The notes beneath the pieces are model-generated. The model did no database searches. It was not told the DNA's origin and was given only the letters and a program-made list of their open reading frames with translations. Below, piece by piece: positions 1-6,382 of a stretch of DNA of 10,375 nt. The first letter of the stretch is position 1; every line of letters starts with the position of its first letter. Position numbers and translations under genes: made by a program. The stretch comes from JBHHYR01 sp046757585 (GTDB lineage: Bacteria > Desulfobacterota > Binatia > HRBIN30): the NCBI GenBank assembly GCA_046757585.1, contig JBHHYR010000136.1:1-10375 (forward strand). Reading direction: 5' to 3'.

Positions 1-467
1 ACGCGACCATCGTCGAGCGCACCAAGGTCGGGATGGAGAAGAAGGCGAAGGGCGGAAACTTCGTGGCGCAGGCCGCCAAGGCCCAGGCGGCCGTGGACCG
101 CTACTTCCAGGCCTTCGAGGAAGGGACGCTGCAGGCCGAACTCTGCAATGAGAAGGTCCGCGACTTGCGCGCTCGGCTGGAGGAGTTGGAGGCCGAGAAG
201 CGGGACCTCGAGGCCCGCCGCGAGAGGCTGGAACTCCCGGCCATCGATCGCGACATGCTCGCGTCGCTCGTGGAGAACTTCGAACGGGTCATGGTCGAGG
301 GCCCGAACTCACAGAAGAAGCACCTTCTCCGCCGGCTGGTGAAGAAGGTGCTGGTCACCGATCGACGAACCGTGGAGGTCTGGTATGGGCTACCAAACCC
401 CCAGCGGTTCGAAGACTGGAACAAATGGCTCCCCGGGCCGGACTCGAACCAGCGACCAATCGGTTAA
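1..467 (+). CDS. Large serine recombinase, C-terminal part (5' end outside window)
   Basis: The frame is open from the left edge, and 154 residues are visible from position 3, so the gene starts upstream and the ATG at 33 is internal. The visible part has a long charged coiled-coil stretch (roughly visible residues 45-85, rich in Glu, Arg and Leu). It is followed by the segment KHLLRRLVKKVLV and a short beta-rich tail (VEVWYGLPNP). This is the usual C-terminal layout of large serine recombinases that carry a recombinase domain, zinc ribbon and coiled coil. The catalytic serine domain is not in the window. These enzymes integrate and excise mobile elements. The last residues (about WLPGPDSNQRPIG) are encoded by the antisense strand of tRNA-Asn, and the TAA stop (465-467) lies in its anticodon loop, giving a 42-bp overlap. 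The family call is good; which element it belongs to, and whether it is active, cannot be seen. Confidence 0.72.
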   Translation, partial: ATIVERTKVGMEKKAKGGNFVAQAAKAQAAVDRYFQAFEEGTLQAELCNEKVRDLRARLEELEAEKRDLEARRERLELPAIDRDMLASLVENFERVMVEGPNSQKKHLLRRLVKKVLVTDRRTVEVWYGLPNPQRFEDWNKWLPGPDSNQRPIG

Positions 468-501
468 CAGCCGACCGCTCTACCGACTGAGCTACCGGGG
501 A
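426..501 (-). tRNA. tRNA-Asn (anticodon GTT), CCA encoded
   Basis: Read on the minus strand, this is a complete 76-nt cloverleaf. The 7-bp acceptor stem pairs TCCCCGG with CCGGGGA. The D arm is GCTC/GAGC. The anticodon stem pairs GTCGG with CCGAT around the loop CTGTTAA, with GTT at plus-strand 466-468. The T arm pairs GCTGG with CCGGC around TTCGAGT. The discriminator is G and the CCA end is encoded (plus-strand TGG at 426-428). Length and sequence closely follow known bacterial tRNA-Asn. The 3' end faces the serine recombinase, whose coding frame overlaps the 3' half of the tRNA. I saw no clear promoter upstream (502-610). Confidence 0.97.
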
Positions 502-610
502 CCACGTAGCGCGCACCCGCAGGAGTGTGTGGTGAAATCGCGCGACCAGAAGGCTTGGCTACCATACCCCCCGAAGCCCTTCAAGGTCGGGTCGTGCCGG
601 CCGCGTGGGG

Positions 611-639
611 TTGACAGTTCACGGGTGCGTGAACACTAT
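611..639 (+). promoter_or_regulatory. Candidate sigma-70 promoter with a palindromic operator in the spacer
   Basis: A consensus -35 hexamer TTGACA (611-616) is followed after 17 bp by CACTAT (634-639), a weak -10 matching three of six positions. The spacer carries a perfect inverted repeat: GTTCACG (617-623) and CGTGAAC (628-634) around a 4-bp centre. Transcription would begin near 646, a few bases before the membrane-protein start at 659. A repressor dimer, for example of the TetR or MarR type, bound between the two hexamers would block RNA polymerase. That role is inferred from position and symmetry only. No regulator gene for it is visible here. Confidence 0.45.
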
Positions 640-658
640 CTCGGACGATGGCGGTTGT

Positions 659-916
659 ATGGGAAAGGTAACCATTGCGCTACTCCTGACCTCGACGGCC
701 CTGCTGTTGGTGGCGTTTACAAAGGGGATCAACCTTCTGCACGGTAGCCACGACGTCCTGTCGCACCTCTATTGGGCGATGGCGGCGCTGATCGGGATTC
801 TGGCCGCGAACTTCTTTGCCATGTTCCACGCCGCGCAAAGCGACCGGATCATCCGCGAGCTCCGTGCCGCTCTGGAGGCGCGCGATGCTCAGGGAACCGG
901 TACGCCGGGGCCCTGA
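659..916 (+). CDS. Small two-helix membrane protein, unknown function
   Basis: The product is 85 residues. Two hydrophobic segments, about residues 4-20 and 34-57, are separated by a short polar loop (TKGINLLHGSHD). A charged amphipathic tail follows (SDRIIRELRAALEARD), so a small inner-membrane protein with a soluble C-terminal helix is likely. I do not recognise the family. The ATG at 659 is preferred over an in-frame ATG at 605: the earlier start would lie upstream of the candidate promoter and would add a polar stretch before the first membrane helix. The Shine-Dalgarno sequence is weak (a purine-rich GGCGG about 5 nt upstream). The next gene starts 31 bp downstream on the same strand, so co-transcription is plausible. 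Confidence 0.6.
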   Translation: MGKVTIALLLTSTALLLVAFTKGINLLHGSHDVLSHLYWAMAALIGILAANFFAMFHAAQSDRIIRELRAALEARDAQGTGTPGP

Positions 917-947
917 AACATCTCCGTCGACCACACAGCGGCTCGGG

Positions 948-1616
948 ATGGCCAAGACCAGGGCAGTGGTTTCCTGGAGTAGTGGCAAGGATAGCGCGTG
1001 GGCGCTGCACATGCTGCGCGAGGAAAACGAGTACGAGGTGGTGGGGCTGGTGACCACGATCAACGAGACTGCCGCGCGGGTCGCGATGCACGCGGTGCGC
1101 GAAAGCCTCCTGGAGGCTCAGGCCGCAGTGGTGGAACTGCCGTTGTGGCGCGTGCCCATTCCGTCGCCGTGCAGCAATGAGCAGTACGAGGCCGCGATGC
1201 GGCGCGTGCTGCAACGCGCGCGGGCGGCCGATGTCCGTGCCTTCGCGTTCGGGGATCTCTTTCTGACCGATATCCGTGCCTATCGGGAAAAGCAGCTCAC
1301 CGGATCCGGCGTGACGCCGCTGTTCCCTCTGTGGATGCGCGCGACGGGCGCCCTCGCACGCGAGATGCTCGACCATGGCCTGCGCGCCGTGCTGACCTGC
1401 GTGGATCCGCGGCAGCTGGCGCCCGAGTTTGCCGGGCACGAGTTCAATGTCGAGCTGCTGCAGGCGCTGCCTGCTGGGGTGGACCCGTGTGGGGAGAACG
1501 GAGAGTTCCATACCTTCGTCTATGCTGGCCCCATGTTCCACCATAGCATCCCGGTGGCAGTCGGTGACGTGATCGAACGTGACGGCTTCGCCTTTGCGGA
1601 CGTTGCACGGTGCTGA
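948..1616 (+). CDS. DUF71/ATP_bind_4 PP-loop ATPase (diphthine-ammonia ligase-like)
   Basis: The product is 222 residues, a usual length for bacterial members. The PP-loop is at residues 11-16 (SSGKDS, preceded by VVSW). GDLFLTDIRAYREKQL (102-117) and CGENGEFHTFVYAGPMF (181-197) are hallmark motifs of the DUF71 (MJ0570-like) adenine-nucleotide alpha-hydrolase family. Archaeal and eukaryotic relatives (Dph6) amidate diphthine on elongation factor 2. Bacteria lack diphthamide, so the substrate here is not known. The ATG at 948 puts the PP-loop close to the N terminus as is normal, whereas in-frame starts upstream (816) add an unrelated sequence overlapping the preceding gene. The Shine-Dalgarno sequence is poor (CTCGGG right before ATG). 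The gene sits between a small membrane protein and clpS and may share their transcript. Confidence 0.85.
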   Translation: MAKTRAVVSWSSGKDSAWALHMLREENEYEVVGLVTTINETAARVAMHAVRESLLEAQAAVVELPLWRVPIPSPCSNEQYEAAMRRVLQRARAADVRAFAFGDLFLTDIRAYREKQLTGSGVTPLFPLWMRATGALAREMLDHGLRAVLTCVDPRQLAPEFAGHEFNVELLQALPAGVDPCGENGEFHTFVYAGPMFHHSIPVAVGDVIERDGFAFADVARC

Positions 1617-1634
1617 GGCGGGTTGCGATGGAGC

Positions 1635-1662
1635 TTGTCGGCTGCGCCTATGGTGCTATCCT
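1635..1662 (+). promoter_or_regulatory. Possible clpS promoter giving a near-leaderless transcript
   Basis: TTGTCG (1635-1640) and TATCCT (1657-1662) each match four of six consensus positions and are spaced by 16 bp, just after the PP-loop ATPase stop. Initiation 7-8 nt after the -10 would fall at about 1669-1670, that is at the clpS ATG itself, so the message would be leaderless. This fits the absence of a convincing ribosome-binding site before clpS. It is weak evidence; the match could be chance. Confidence 0.3.
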
Positions 1663-1669
1663 AGCGGCC

Positions 1670-1996
1670 ATGGGCGAGCGGCAACCGTACGTCGTGGACG
1701 AGGCAGACGTCGCGACCGCACCACGCACCGCGCACAGGCTGAAGAAGCCCAAGCTCTATAAGGTGCTTTTGCACAACGACGATTACACGACCATGGAATT
1801 CGTGGTGTTCGTCCTAATCAGCGTCTTCAACCGTACGGAGACCGAGGCGGTGCAGATCATGCTGCACGTGCACAAGAACGGCATCGGCGTGGCCGGGGTG
1901 TACCCCTTCGAGGTGGCCGAGACGCGCGTTGCCCAAGTGGAAGGTCTGGCACGGGAGCATGAGTTCCCGCTACGCTGCAGCATGGAGGAGGCGTAA
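1670..1996 (+). CDS. clpS: ClpS, adaptor of the ClpAP protease
   Basis: The product is 108 residues, the normal ClpS length. A disordered N-terminal arm (about 1-28) precedes the core domain. The substrate pocket is intact: LLHNDDYTTMEFV (33-45) holds the N36-D37-D38 motif and gatekeeper M42. MLHVHKNG (64-71) holds M64 and H68, matching the Met and His of E. coli ClpS that grip the N-terminal residue of N-degron substrates. GVYPFEVAETR (76-86) is the conserved ClpA-facing segment. ClpS binds the ClpA N domain in the cytoplasm, hands over substrates with destabilising N-terminal residues and inhibits SsrA-tag degradation. The ATG at 1670 is chosen over 1610 or 1628 because it gives the standard length. 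clpA follows 4 bp after the stop, so the two are translationally linked. Confidence 0.95.
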   Translation: MGERQPYVVDEADVATAPRTAHRLKKPKLYKVLLHNDDYTTMEFVVFVLISVFNRTETEAVQIMLHVHKNGIGVAGVYPFEVAETRVAQVEGLAREHEFPLRCSMEEA

Positions 1997-2000
1997 CGCG

Positions 2001-4313
2001 ATGCGCATTAGCCGGGAGCTCGAAATGTCGCTGGCGCTTGCCATGACCGAGGCGCGCCGGCGGCGCCATGAGTTTCTGTGCATCGAGCACCTCCTGTACG
2101 CGTTGCTGCACGACGCCGACGTGGCGGAGATTCTGCGCCAGTGCGGCGGTGACGTGCCGCGGCTTAAGGCCGCGCTCGATCACTTCCTGGAGAAGAGCCT
2201 CGAGAAGCTTCCCGAAGGCTTGGACATGGCGCCGCAGCAAACGCTGGGGTTCCAGCGCGTGATTCAGCGTGCAGCCGCGCACGTGCAGTCCGCCGGCAAG
2301 GACGAAATCCTCGGCCGCAACGTGCTGGTGGCAATCTTCCGGGAACCGGACTGCCACGCAGCCTACCTGCTGGAGCAACAAGGAATCACCCGGTTGGACG
2401 TCATCAGCTATATTTCCCACGGCGTCTCGAAGATCGCCGAAGAGCCGTTCACGGCAGAGGTGGGTGCCGGTCAGACCGATGCGGAAGAAGAGGGCGGCCC
2501 GGGCCGCCGAAAAAGGGATCCCCTCGCACTGTTCACCACGAACCTGGTGGCGCGCGCGGCTGCAGGCAAGATTGATCCGCTGATCGGCCGGGAACAGGAA
2601 CTGGCCCGTACGGCGCGAGTCCTCTGCCGGCGCCGCAAGAACAATCCGGTCTTCGTTGGGGAGCCCGGAGTCGGCAAGACCGCGCTCGTCGAGGGGCTCG
2701 CGTTGCAGATCCACCACGGCAAGGTGCCAGCTGCCCTGAAGGATGCACGCCTCTACGCGCTCGATATGGGAGCCCTCGTTGCCGGTACGCGCTTTCGGGG
2801 CGATTTCGAGCAACGCTTGAAGGGTGTGCTGGCCGCGCTACGCAAGCAGCAGGGGGCCATCCTGTTCATTGATGAGATTCACACGGTCGTCGGTGCTGGC
2901 GCAGCCAGCGGTGGCTCGCTCGACGCCTCGAACATCCTCAAACCCGTCCTGCAGTCGGGAGAGCTCCGCTGCATCGGTGCCACGACGTACCACGACTTCA
3001 AGAACTACTTCGAACGTGACCGGGCGCTGGCCCGGCGCTTCCAGAGGATCGAGGTGCCTGAGCCGACCGTGGAAGAAACGCACGAGATCCTCAAGGGGCT
3101 CAAACGGCACTACGAAGCGTACCACGGTGTCACTTACACGCGCGGGGCGCTGCGTGCCGCAGCGGAGCTGTCCGCCAAGTACATCAACGATCGCCACCTG
3201 CCGGATAAGGCGATCGATGTCATCGATGAAGCGGGAGCGATCGTGCAGACGCAGCCTGCCGCGCACCGCAAGAAGACGGTGCGCAGCAAGGAGATCGAAC
3301 ACATCGTGGCCACGATGGCCAAGATCCCTCCGCGCAGTGTGTCGATTTCCGACCGCGAACGGCTGCAGACGCTCGAGCGTGATCTGAAACTGAGCGTGTT
3401 TGGTCAGGACGAGGCCATCCACACCCTGGCCTCAGCCATCAAGCTGGCCCGCGCCGGCCTGGCGCATCCGGAGAGGCCGGTGGGCTCGTTCCTGTTCGCT
3501 GGCCCGACGGGTGTCGGAAAGACCGAGGTCGCCAAGCAGCTCGCATCCGTGCTCGGCATCGAGTTCCTGCGCTTCGATATGAGCGAGTACATGGAAGCGC
3601 ATACGGTGTCGCGCTTGATTGGTGCGCCGCCTGGATACGTCGGTTTCGACCAGGGCGGCCTGCTCACCGATGCGATCCGTAAGACGCCGCACGCCGTGTT
3701 GCTGCTCGATGAGATCGAGAAGGCACATCCAAACCTGTTCAACATTCTGTTGCAGGTGATGGATCACGCTACGCTCACCGACAACAACGGCCGCAAGGCC
3801 GATTTCCGCAACGTGGTTCTCGTGATGACGACCAACGCGGGGGCGCAGGAAATGGCGGCGGCGGCCATCGGGTTCGGCGGACGGAGCAACGCCGGCAAGG
3901 GTGCCAAGGCGATTGAGCGTCTGTTCACACCGGAGTTTCGCAACCGTTTGGACGCGATCATTTCCTTCGCGTCTCTGTCGCTGGAGGTGGTCGAGCGCGT
4001 GGTCGATAAGTTCATCCTCGAGCTCGATGCCCAGCTGAATGAGAAACGGGTGTTCATTCAGATCACGCCGGACGCCCGCCGCTATCTGGCGGCAAAAGGC
4101 TACGACCCGACCTTTGGCGCGCGCCCGATGGCCCGACTTATCCAGGCCGAAATCAAGCGTGTTCTGGCGGACGAGATCCTGTTCGGCCGTCTGCGCGAGG
4201 GCGGGCGTGTGGAAATCGACGCGCGCGACTCGGCCCTGGTATTCCACTACACTGGCGCAAGAGACGGTATCACTGCCGCGGCACCGGCTGCGGACGCCAT
4301 GTCCGATTCGTAG
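2001..4313 (+). CDS. clpA: ClpA, ATP-dependent unfoldase subunit of ClpAP
   Basis: The product is 770 residues, close to E. coli ClpA (758). The Clp N domain (about 1-145, beginning MRISRELEMSLALAMTEA) contacts ClpS. AAA+ module 1 has Walker A GEPGVGKT (220-227) and Walker B LFIDE (288-292). Module 2 has Walker A GPTGVGKT (501-508), Walker B LLLDE (567-571) and the sensor-2 GAR (706-708). IGFGG (623-627) is the loop that docks on ClpP. The middle coiled-coil domain of ClpB is absent, which identifies ClpA. The hexamer unfolds substrates and threads them into ClpP. The start at 2001 follows a purine-rich GAGGAGG (1984-1990), 10 nt upstream, inside the end of clpS. The 3' end lies 16 bp from a convergent gene, with no recognisable terminator between them. 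clpP is not in the window. Confidence 0.97.
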   Translation: MRISRELEMSLALAMTEARRRRHEFLCIEHLLYALLHDADVAEILRQCGGDVPRLKAALDHFLEKSLEKLPEGLDMAPQQTLGFQRVIQRAAAHVQSAGKDEILGRNVLVAIFREPDCHAAYLLEQQGITRLDVISYISHGVSKIAEEPFTAEVGAGQTDAEEEGGPGRRKRDPLALFTTNLVARAAAGKIDPLIGREQELARTARVLCRRRKNNPVFVGEPGVGKTALVEGLALQIHHGKVPAALKDARLYALDMGALVAGTRFRGDFEQRLKGVLAALRKQQGAILFIDEIHTVVGAGAASGGSLDASNILKPVLQSGELRCIGATTYHDFKNYFERDRALARRFQRIEVPEPTVEETHEILKGLKRHYEAYHGVTYTRGALRAAAELSAKYINDRHLPDKAIDVIDEAGAIVQTQPAAHRKKTVRSKEIEHIVATMAKIPPRSVSISDRERLQTLERDLKLSVFGQDEAIHTLASAIKLARAGLAHPERPVGSFLFAGPTGVGKTEVAKQLASVLGIEFLRFDMSEYMEAHTVSRLIGAPPGYVGFDQGGLLTDAIRKTPHAVLLLDEIEKAHPNLFNILLQVMDHATLTDNNGRKADFRNVVLVMTTNAGAQEMAAAAIGFGGRSNAGKGAKAIERLFTPEFRNRLDAIISFASLSLEVVERVVDKFILELDAQLNEKRVFIQITPDARRYLAAKGYDPTFGARPMARLIQAEIKRVLADEILFGRLREGGRVEIDARDSALVFHYTGARDGITAAAPAADAMSDS

Positions 4314-4329
4314 GGCCTCTGCCGGCCGG

Positions 4330-5469
4330 TTACGCGGGGCGCTTCAGGGCGCTCTGCGCTCCCAGCCAGTCGATCTCCCGGGCGACCGCCGCTCTTTCTT
4401 CTTTGAGATAACGGCGAACCGCGTGTGCGAGACGCGAGTCGGCCACAAAGTGCATGCTTTCCGTGGGCCGTGCGTCAAAGCCGCGCAGGTGCTTGAACTG
4501 GCCCCCGGCACCGGGCTCGAAGCGCGCGATGCCGTGCTGCAAGCAGTACTCGACCGACGCGTAGTAGCAAACGTTGAAGTGCAGGTAACGCAGTTCCGCA
4601 AGCGTGCCCCAATACCGCCCGTACAAGACGTTGGCCTTGTGGACCGTCAGCGTGCCGGCGACCACCTCACCCCGCTGCCGCGCGATGAAAAAGCAGAGCC
4701 GCTGTTTCCACCGGCGCCGCAGTAGGTCGAAGAATTCGGCATTGAGATATTGGCGGCCCCAGTACAACTTGTCGATCGTCGACTTGTAGAGCCGGAACAT
4801 CGGAGCGAAGAGCGCGTCCGGGATATCGTTGCCGGCGTACACGGTGATGTCGACGCTCTGGGCTGCGAGCTCCCGCCGCTCGCGCTTGATCTGTCCGCGT
4901 CGCTTGCTGCGGAAGGCCGCCAAGTAGTCGTCGAACGTTTGCCAGCCCGGGTTTACCCACTGGAACTGGTAGCTCGCACGGCGCTCGAACCCGAGCGCGG
5001 CGAGCTGCTCGACCTCGTCGGGCAAGCAGAAGTTGATATGTACAGACGAGAAGCCGCTCCGGCTGCAGATCTCTCTCAGGACCCCGCCCAGGCTCTGGAT
5101 GACCGTTGAGCGCTGCGCCCTGGGGTGTGCAAGGAAGCGGGCACCCGTGGCTGGCGTGAACGGGACGGCGACCAGGAGCTTCGGGTAATAGGGGATGCCG
5201 CCGCGCGCCGCCGCCGCGGCCCAGTCGTGGTCGAAGACGAACTCGCCCTGGCTATGGGCTTTCACGTAAAGCGGACAGGCGCCGATGAGCCGCCCACCTT
5301 CCCACAAGGTCAAATGCTGCGGTAGCCAGCCCGTCGCCGGCCCGACGCAGCCGGCGTCTTCGAGCGAAGCCAGCCATTCCCATTCCAGGAAGGGCGAAGC
5401 GTCGCCGACCAGGCTGTTCCAGACGGCAGGCTCGATGTTGCAGAGACCGTTGCAGACTTCCACCTTCAT
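4330..5469 (-). CDS. DUF482 / GNAT-fold, FemAB-like putative acyltransferase
   Basis: The product is 379 residues, as expected for the DUF482 family (annotated as 'peptidoglycan biosynthesis/recognition' or GNAT N-acetyltransferase). Recognisable segments are ASPFLEWEWLASLEDAGCVG (24-43), the Arg/Lys-rich FRSKRRGQIKRERREL, and the second-half core GRYWGTLAELRYLHFNVCYY followed by IARFEPGAGGQFKHLRGF. Such proteins look like two tandem GNAT lobes, as in FemAB aminoacyl transferases, but no substrate is established for this group. There is no signal peptide, so it is probably cytoplasmic. It lies 59 bp downstream of the FKBP gene on the same strand and is convergent with clpA. The ATG at 5469 is the natural start, though no clear Shine-Dalgarno sequence precedes it. 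Confidence 0.85.
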   Translation of the reverse strand: MKVEVCNGLCNIEPAVWNSLVGDASPFLEWEWLASLEDAGCVGPATGWLPQHLTLWEGGRLIGACPLYVKAHSQGEFVFDHDWAAAAARGGIPYYPKLLVAVPFTPATGARFLAHPRAQRSTVIQSLGGVLREICSRSGFSSVHINFCLPDEVEQLAALGFERRASYQFQWVNPGWQTFDDYLAAFRSKRRGQIKRERRELAAQSVDITVYAGNDIPDALFAPMFRLYKSTIDKLYWGRQYLNAEFFDLLRRRWKQRLCFFIARQRGEVVAGTLTVHKANVLYGRYWGTLAELRYLHFNVCYYASVEYCLQHGIARFEPGAGGQFKHLRGFDARPTESMHFVADSRLAHAVRRYLKEERAAVAREIDWLGAQSALKRPA

Positions 5470-5528
5470 GCGGTCTTGGGCCGGACTGACGTCACGATAG
5501 CAAACGCCCGCCGCCCGGTGCAGCCGCC

Positions 5529-6209
5529 CTACTTGACGATGTCGAGTAGCTGGACCTCGAACACCAGTGTTGCCCCCGGCTTGATCTTCGGGGGGGAGCC
5601 ACGCTCACCGTAAGCAATGTCGGACGGACAAACGAGCTTGCTCTTGCCACCCACCTTCATCAGCTGGAGCCCCTCGGTCCAGCATTTGATGACACCGTTC
5701 AGCGGGAACGTTGCTGGCTGCCCGCGCTCGACTGAGCTGTCGAACACCGTGCCATCGATCAACCGGCCCGTGTAATGCACCTTGACTTTGTCGGTGGCCT
5801 TCGGTTGTAGCCCCGTCCCCGGTGTAATCTCCTGGTACACGAGCCCGGACGACGTCTTCACCGCTCCCTGCTGCGCCGCCGCCTTGGCGAGAAATGCCTG
5901 CCCGGCCTTCTTTTCGCTCTCCGCCGTCGCCGCGGCGCGTGAGCGTGCCAGCTGTTGGATCTTGGCGCGGTAGGTGTGCAGCTCGACCTTCTCCTTGCGG
6001 TGCAGGAGGCCGTCCGTCAGTCCCGCTTTCATCAACTCGACCTCGGGCGGTGTCAGATTGAACGCTGCAACGCTGTGGCTCAAGGCCAGGCCGAGCGCGT
6101 AGATCGTTTTCTCTTCGTCGCTGCCCAATGCCGGGCCCGCCGCCTTCACCGCGCGAACGCCCGCGAAGAGCGTGATGAGAGCGATCGGGAACAAGCTTGC
6201 CTTGCGCAT
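5529..6209 (-). CDS. Secreted FKBP-type peptidyl-prolyl isomerase (Mip/FkpA-like)
   Basis: The product is 226 residues. A signal peptide (about 1-23) ends VRAVKA before AGP. The FKBP N-terminal dimerisation domain covers about 30-110 and is helical and charged. The FKBP catalytic domain covers about 120-226 and keeps pocket residues Y146, F156-D157, W177 and Y200 (motifs KVKVHYTGRLIDGTVFDSS, CWTEGLQLMKVGGK, IAYGERG). These enzymes catalyse prolyl cis-trans isomerisation and act as chaperones in the periplasm or at the outer membrane. The ATG at 6209 is preferred over an in-frame GTG at 6218: AAGGAAG sits about 8 nt upstream of the ATG but abuts the GTG, and the ATG gives a standard signal peptide. 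Two cysteines, C176 in the catalytic pocket and C194, might form a disulfide. DUF482 follows on the same strand. Confidence 0.93.
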   Translation of the reverse strand: MRKASLFPIALITLFAGVRAVKAAGPALGSDEEKTIYALGLALSHSVAAFNLTPPEVELMKAGLTDGLLHRKEKVELHTYRAKIQQLARSRAAATAESEKKAGQAFLAKAAAQQGAVKTSSGLVYQEITPGTGLQPKATDKVKVHYTGRLIDGTVFDSSVERGQPATFPLNGVIKCWTEGLQLMKVGGKSKLVCPSDIAYGERGSPPKIKPGATLVFEVQLLDIVK

Positions 6210-6271
6210 GGCTGTCACTTCCTTTCAGCGGTTACTGGCCCGATAGGCGGGGCCGCACGGCGCTGTCGATT

Positions 6272-6301
6272 GCTATACTCCTACTAGAGGCGCAGCGTCA
6301 C
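6272..6301 (-). promoter_or_regulatory. Candidate promoter of the FKBP gene
   Basis: On the minus strand a -35-like GTGACG (plus 6296-6301) and a -10-like TATAGC (plus 6272-6277) are spaced by 18 bp, each matching four of six consensus bases. The leader would be about 55 nt before the ATG at 6209. It is consistent with the FKBP gene, and perhaps DUF482, being transcribed independently of the sigma factor gene upstream. The match is modest. Confidence 0.38.
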
Positions 6302-6340
6302 GTGCAAGGGAGGGGGTGTCGTTTTTTTTCCGGGATGCAG

Positions 6341-6368
6341 GCATCACGGCACCGTGGTGCCGTGATGC
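6341..6368. repeat. Perfect 13-bp inverted repeat (stem-loop) after the sigma factor gene
   Basis: GCATCACGGCACC (6341-6353) and GGTGCCGTGATGC (6356-6368) are exact reverse complements separated by 2 bp. In RNA this would fold into a stem of about 12 bp with a 4-nt loop. It begins 14 bp past the sigma gene stop, so a transcription-ending or 3'-protecting role is likely. Neither strand has a U-tract directly after the stem: the only T-run (6322-6329) is 11 bp to the left on the plus strand and would read as A in the sigma gene transcript. A second copy of GATGC at 6334-6338 could pair with 6341-6345 as an alternative small hairpin. Confidence 0.75.
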
Positions 6369-6382
6369 TTACTGGACACGTA

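Noticed and set aside
648..671. Seven-codon open frame (MAVVWER) overlapping the membrane-protein start
   Set aside because: It is too short and lacks a ribosome-binding site; no features of a leader peptide are seen.
385..747. 120-residue plus-strand open frame over the tRNA
   Set aside because: Its N-terminal half is an antisense translation of tRNA-Asn (GRTRTSDQSVNSRPLYRLSY type), a well-known annotation artefact, and the rest is intergenic or in the wrong frame of the membrane-protein gene.
849..1544. Long minus-strand frame opposite the PP-loop ATPase gene
   Set aside because: It is rich in His, Arg and Gln and has no domain-like sequence, typical of an antisense shadow in GC-rich DNA. 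The sense protein has clear family motifs.
3432..4247. Long minus-strand frame opposite clpA, and another at 1857-2813
   Set aside because: Both are shadows of clpA codon bias; the sense strand encodes intact AAA+ motifs throughout.
5487..5494. TGACGTCA palindrome upstream of the DUF482 gene
   Set aside because: Only 8 bp, without extended symmetry or promoter context; compatible with chance.
6274..6279. TATACT resembling a -10 element on the plus strand
   Set aside because: There is no suitable -35 at 16-18 bp and no plus-strand gene downstream. The same bases are better read as part of the minus-strand FKBP promoter.
6322..6329. T8 run as an intrinsic terminator
   Set aside because: No stable GC-rich hairpin directly precedes it on the plus strand, and on the minus strand it reads as A.
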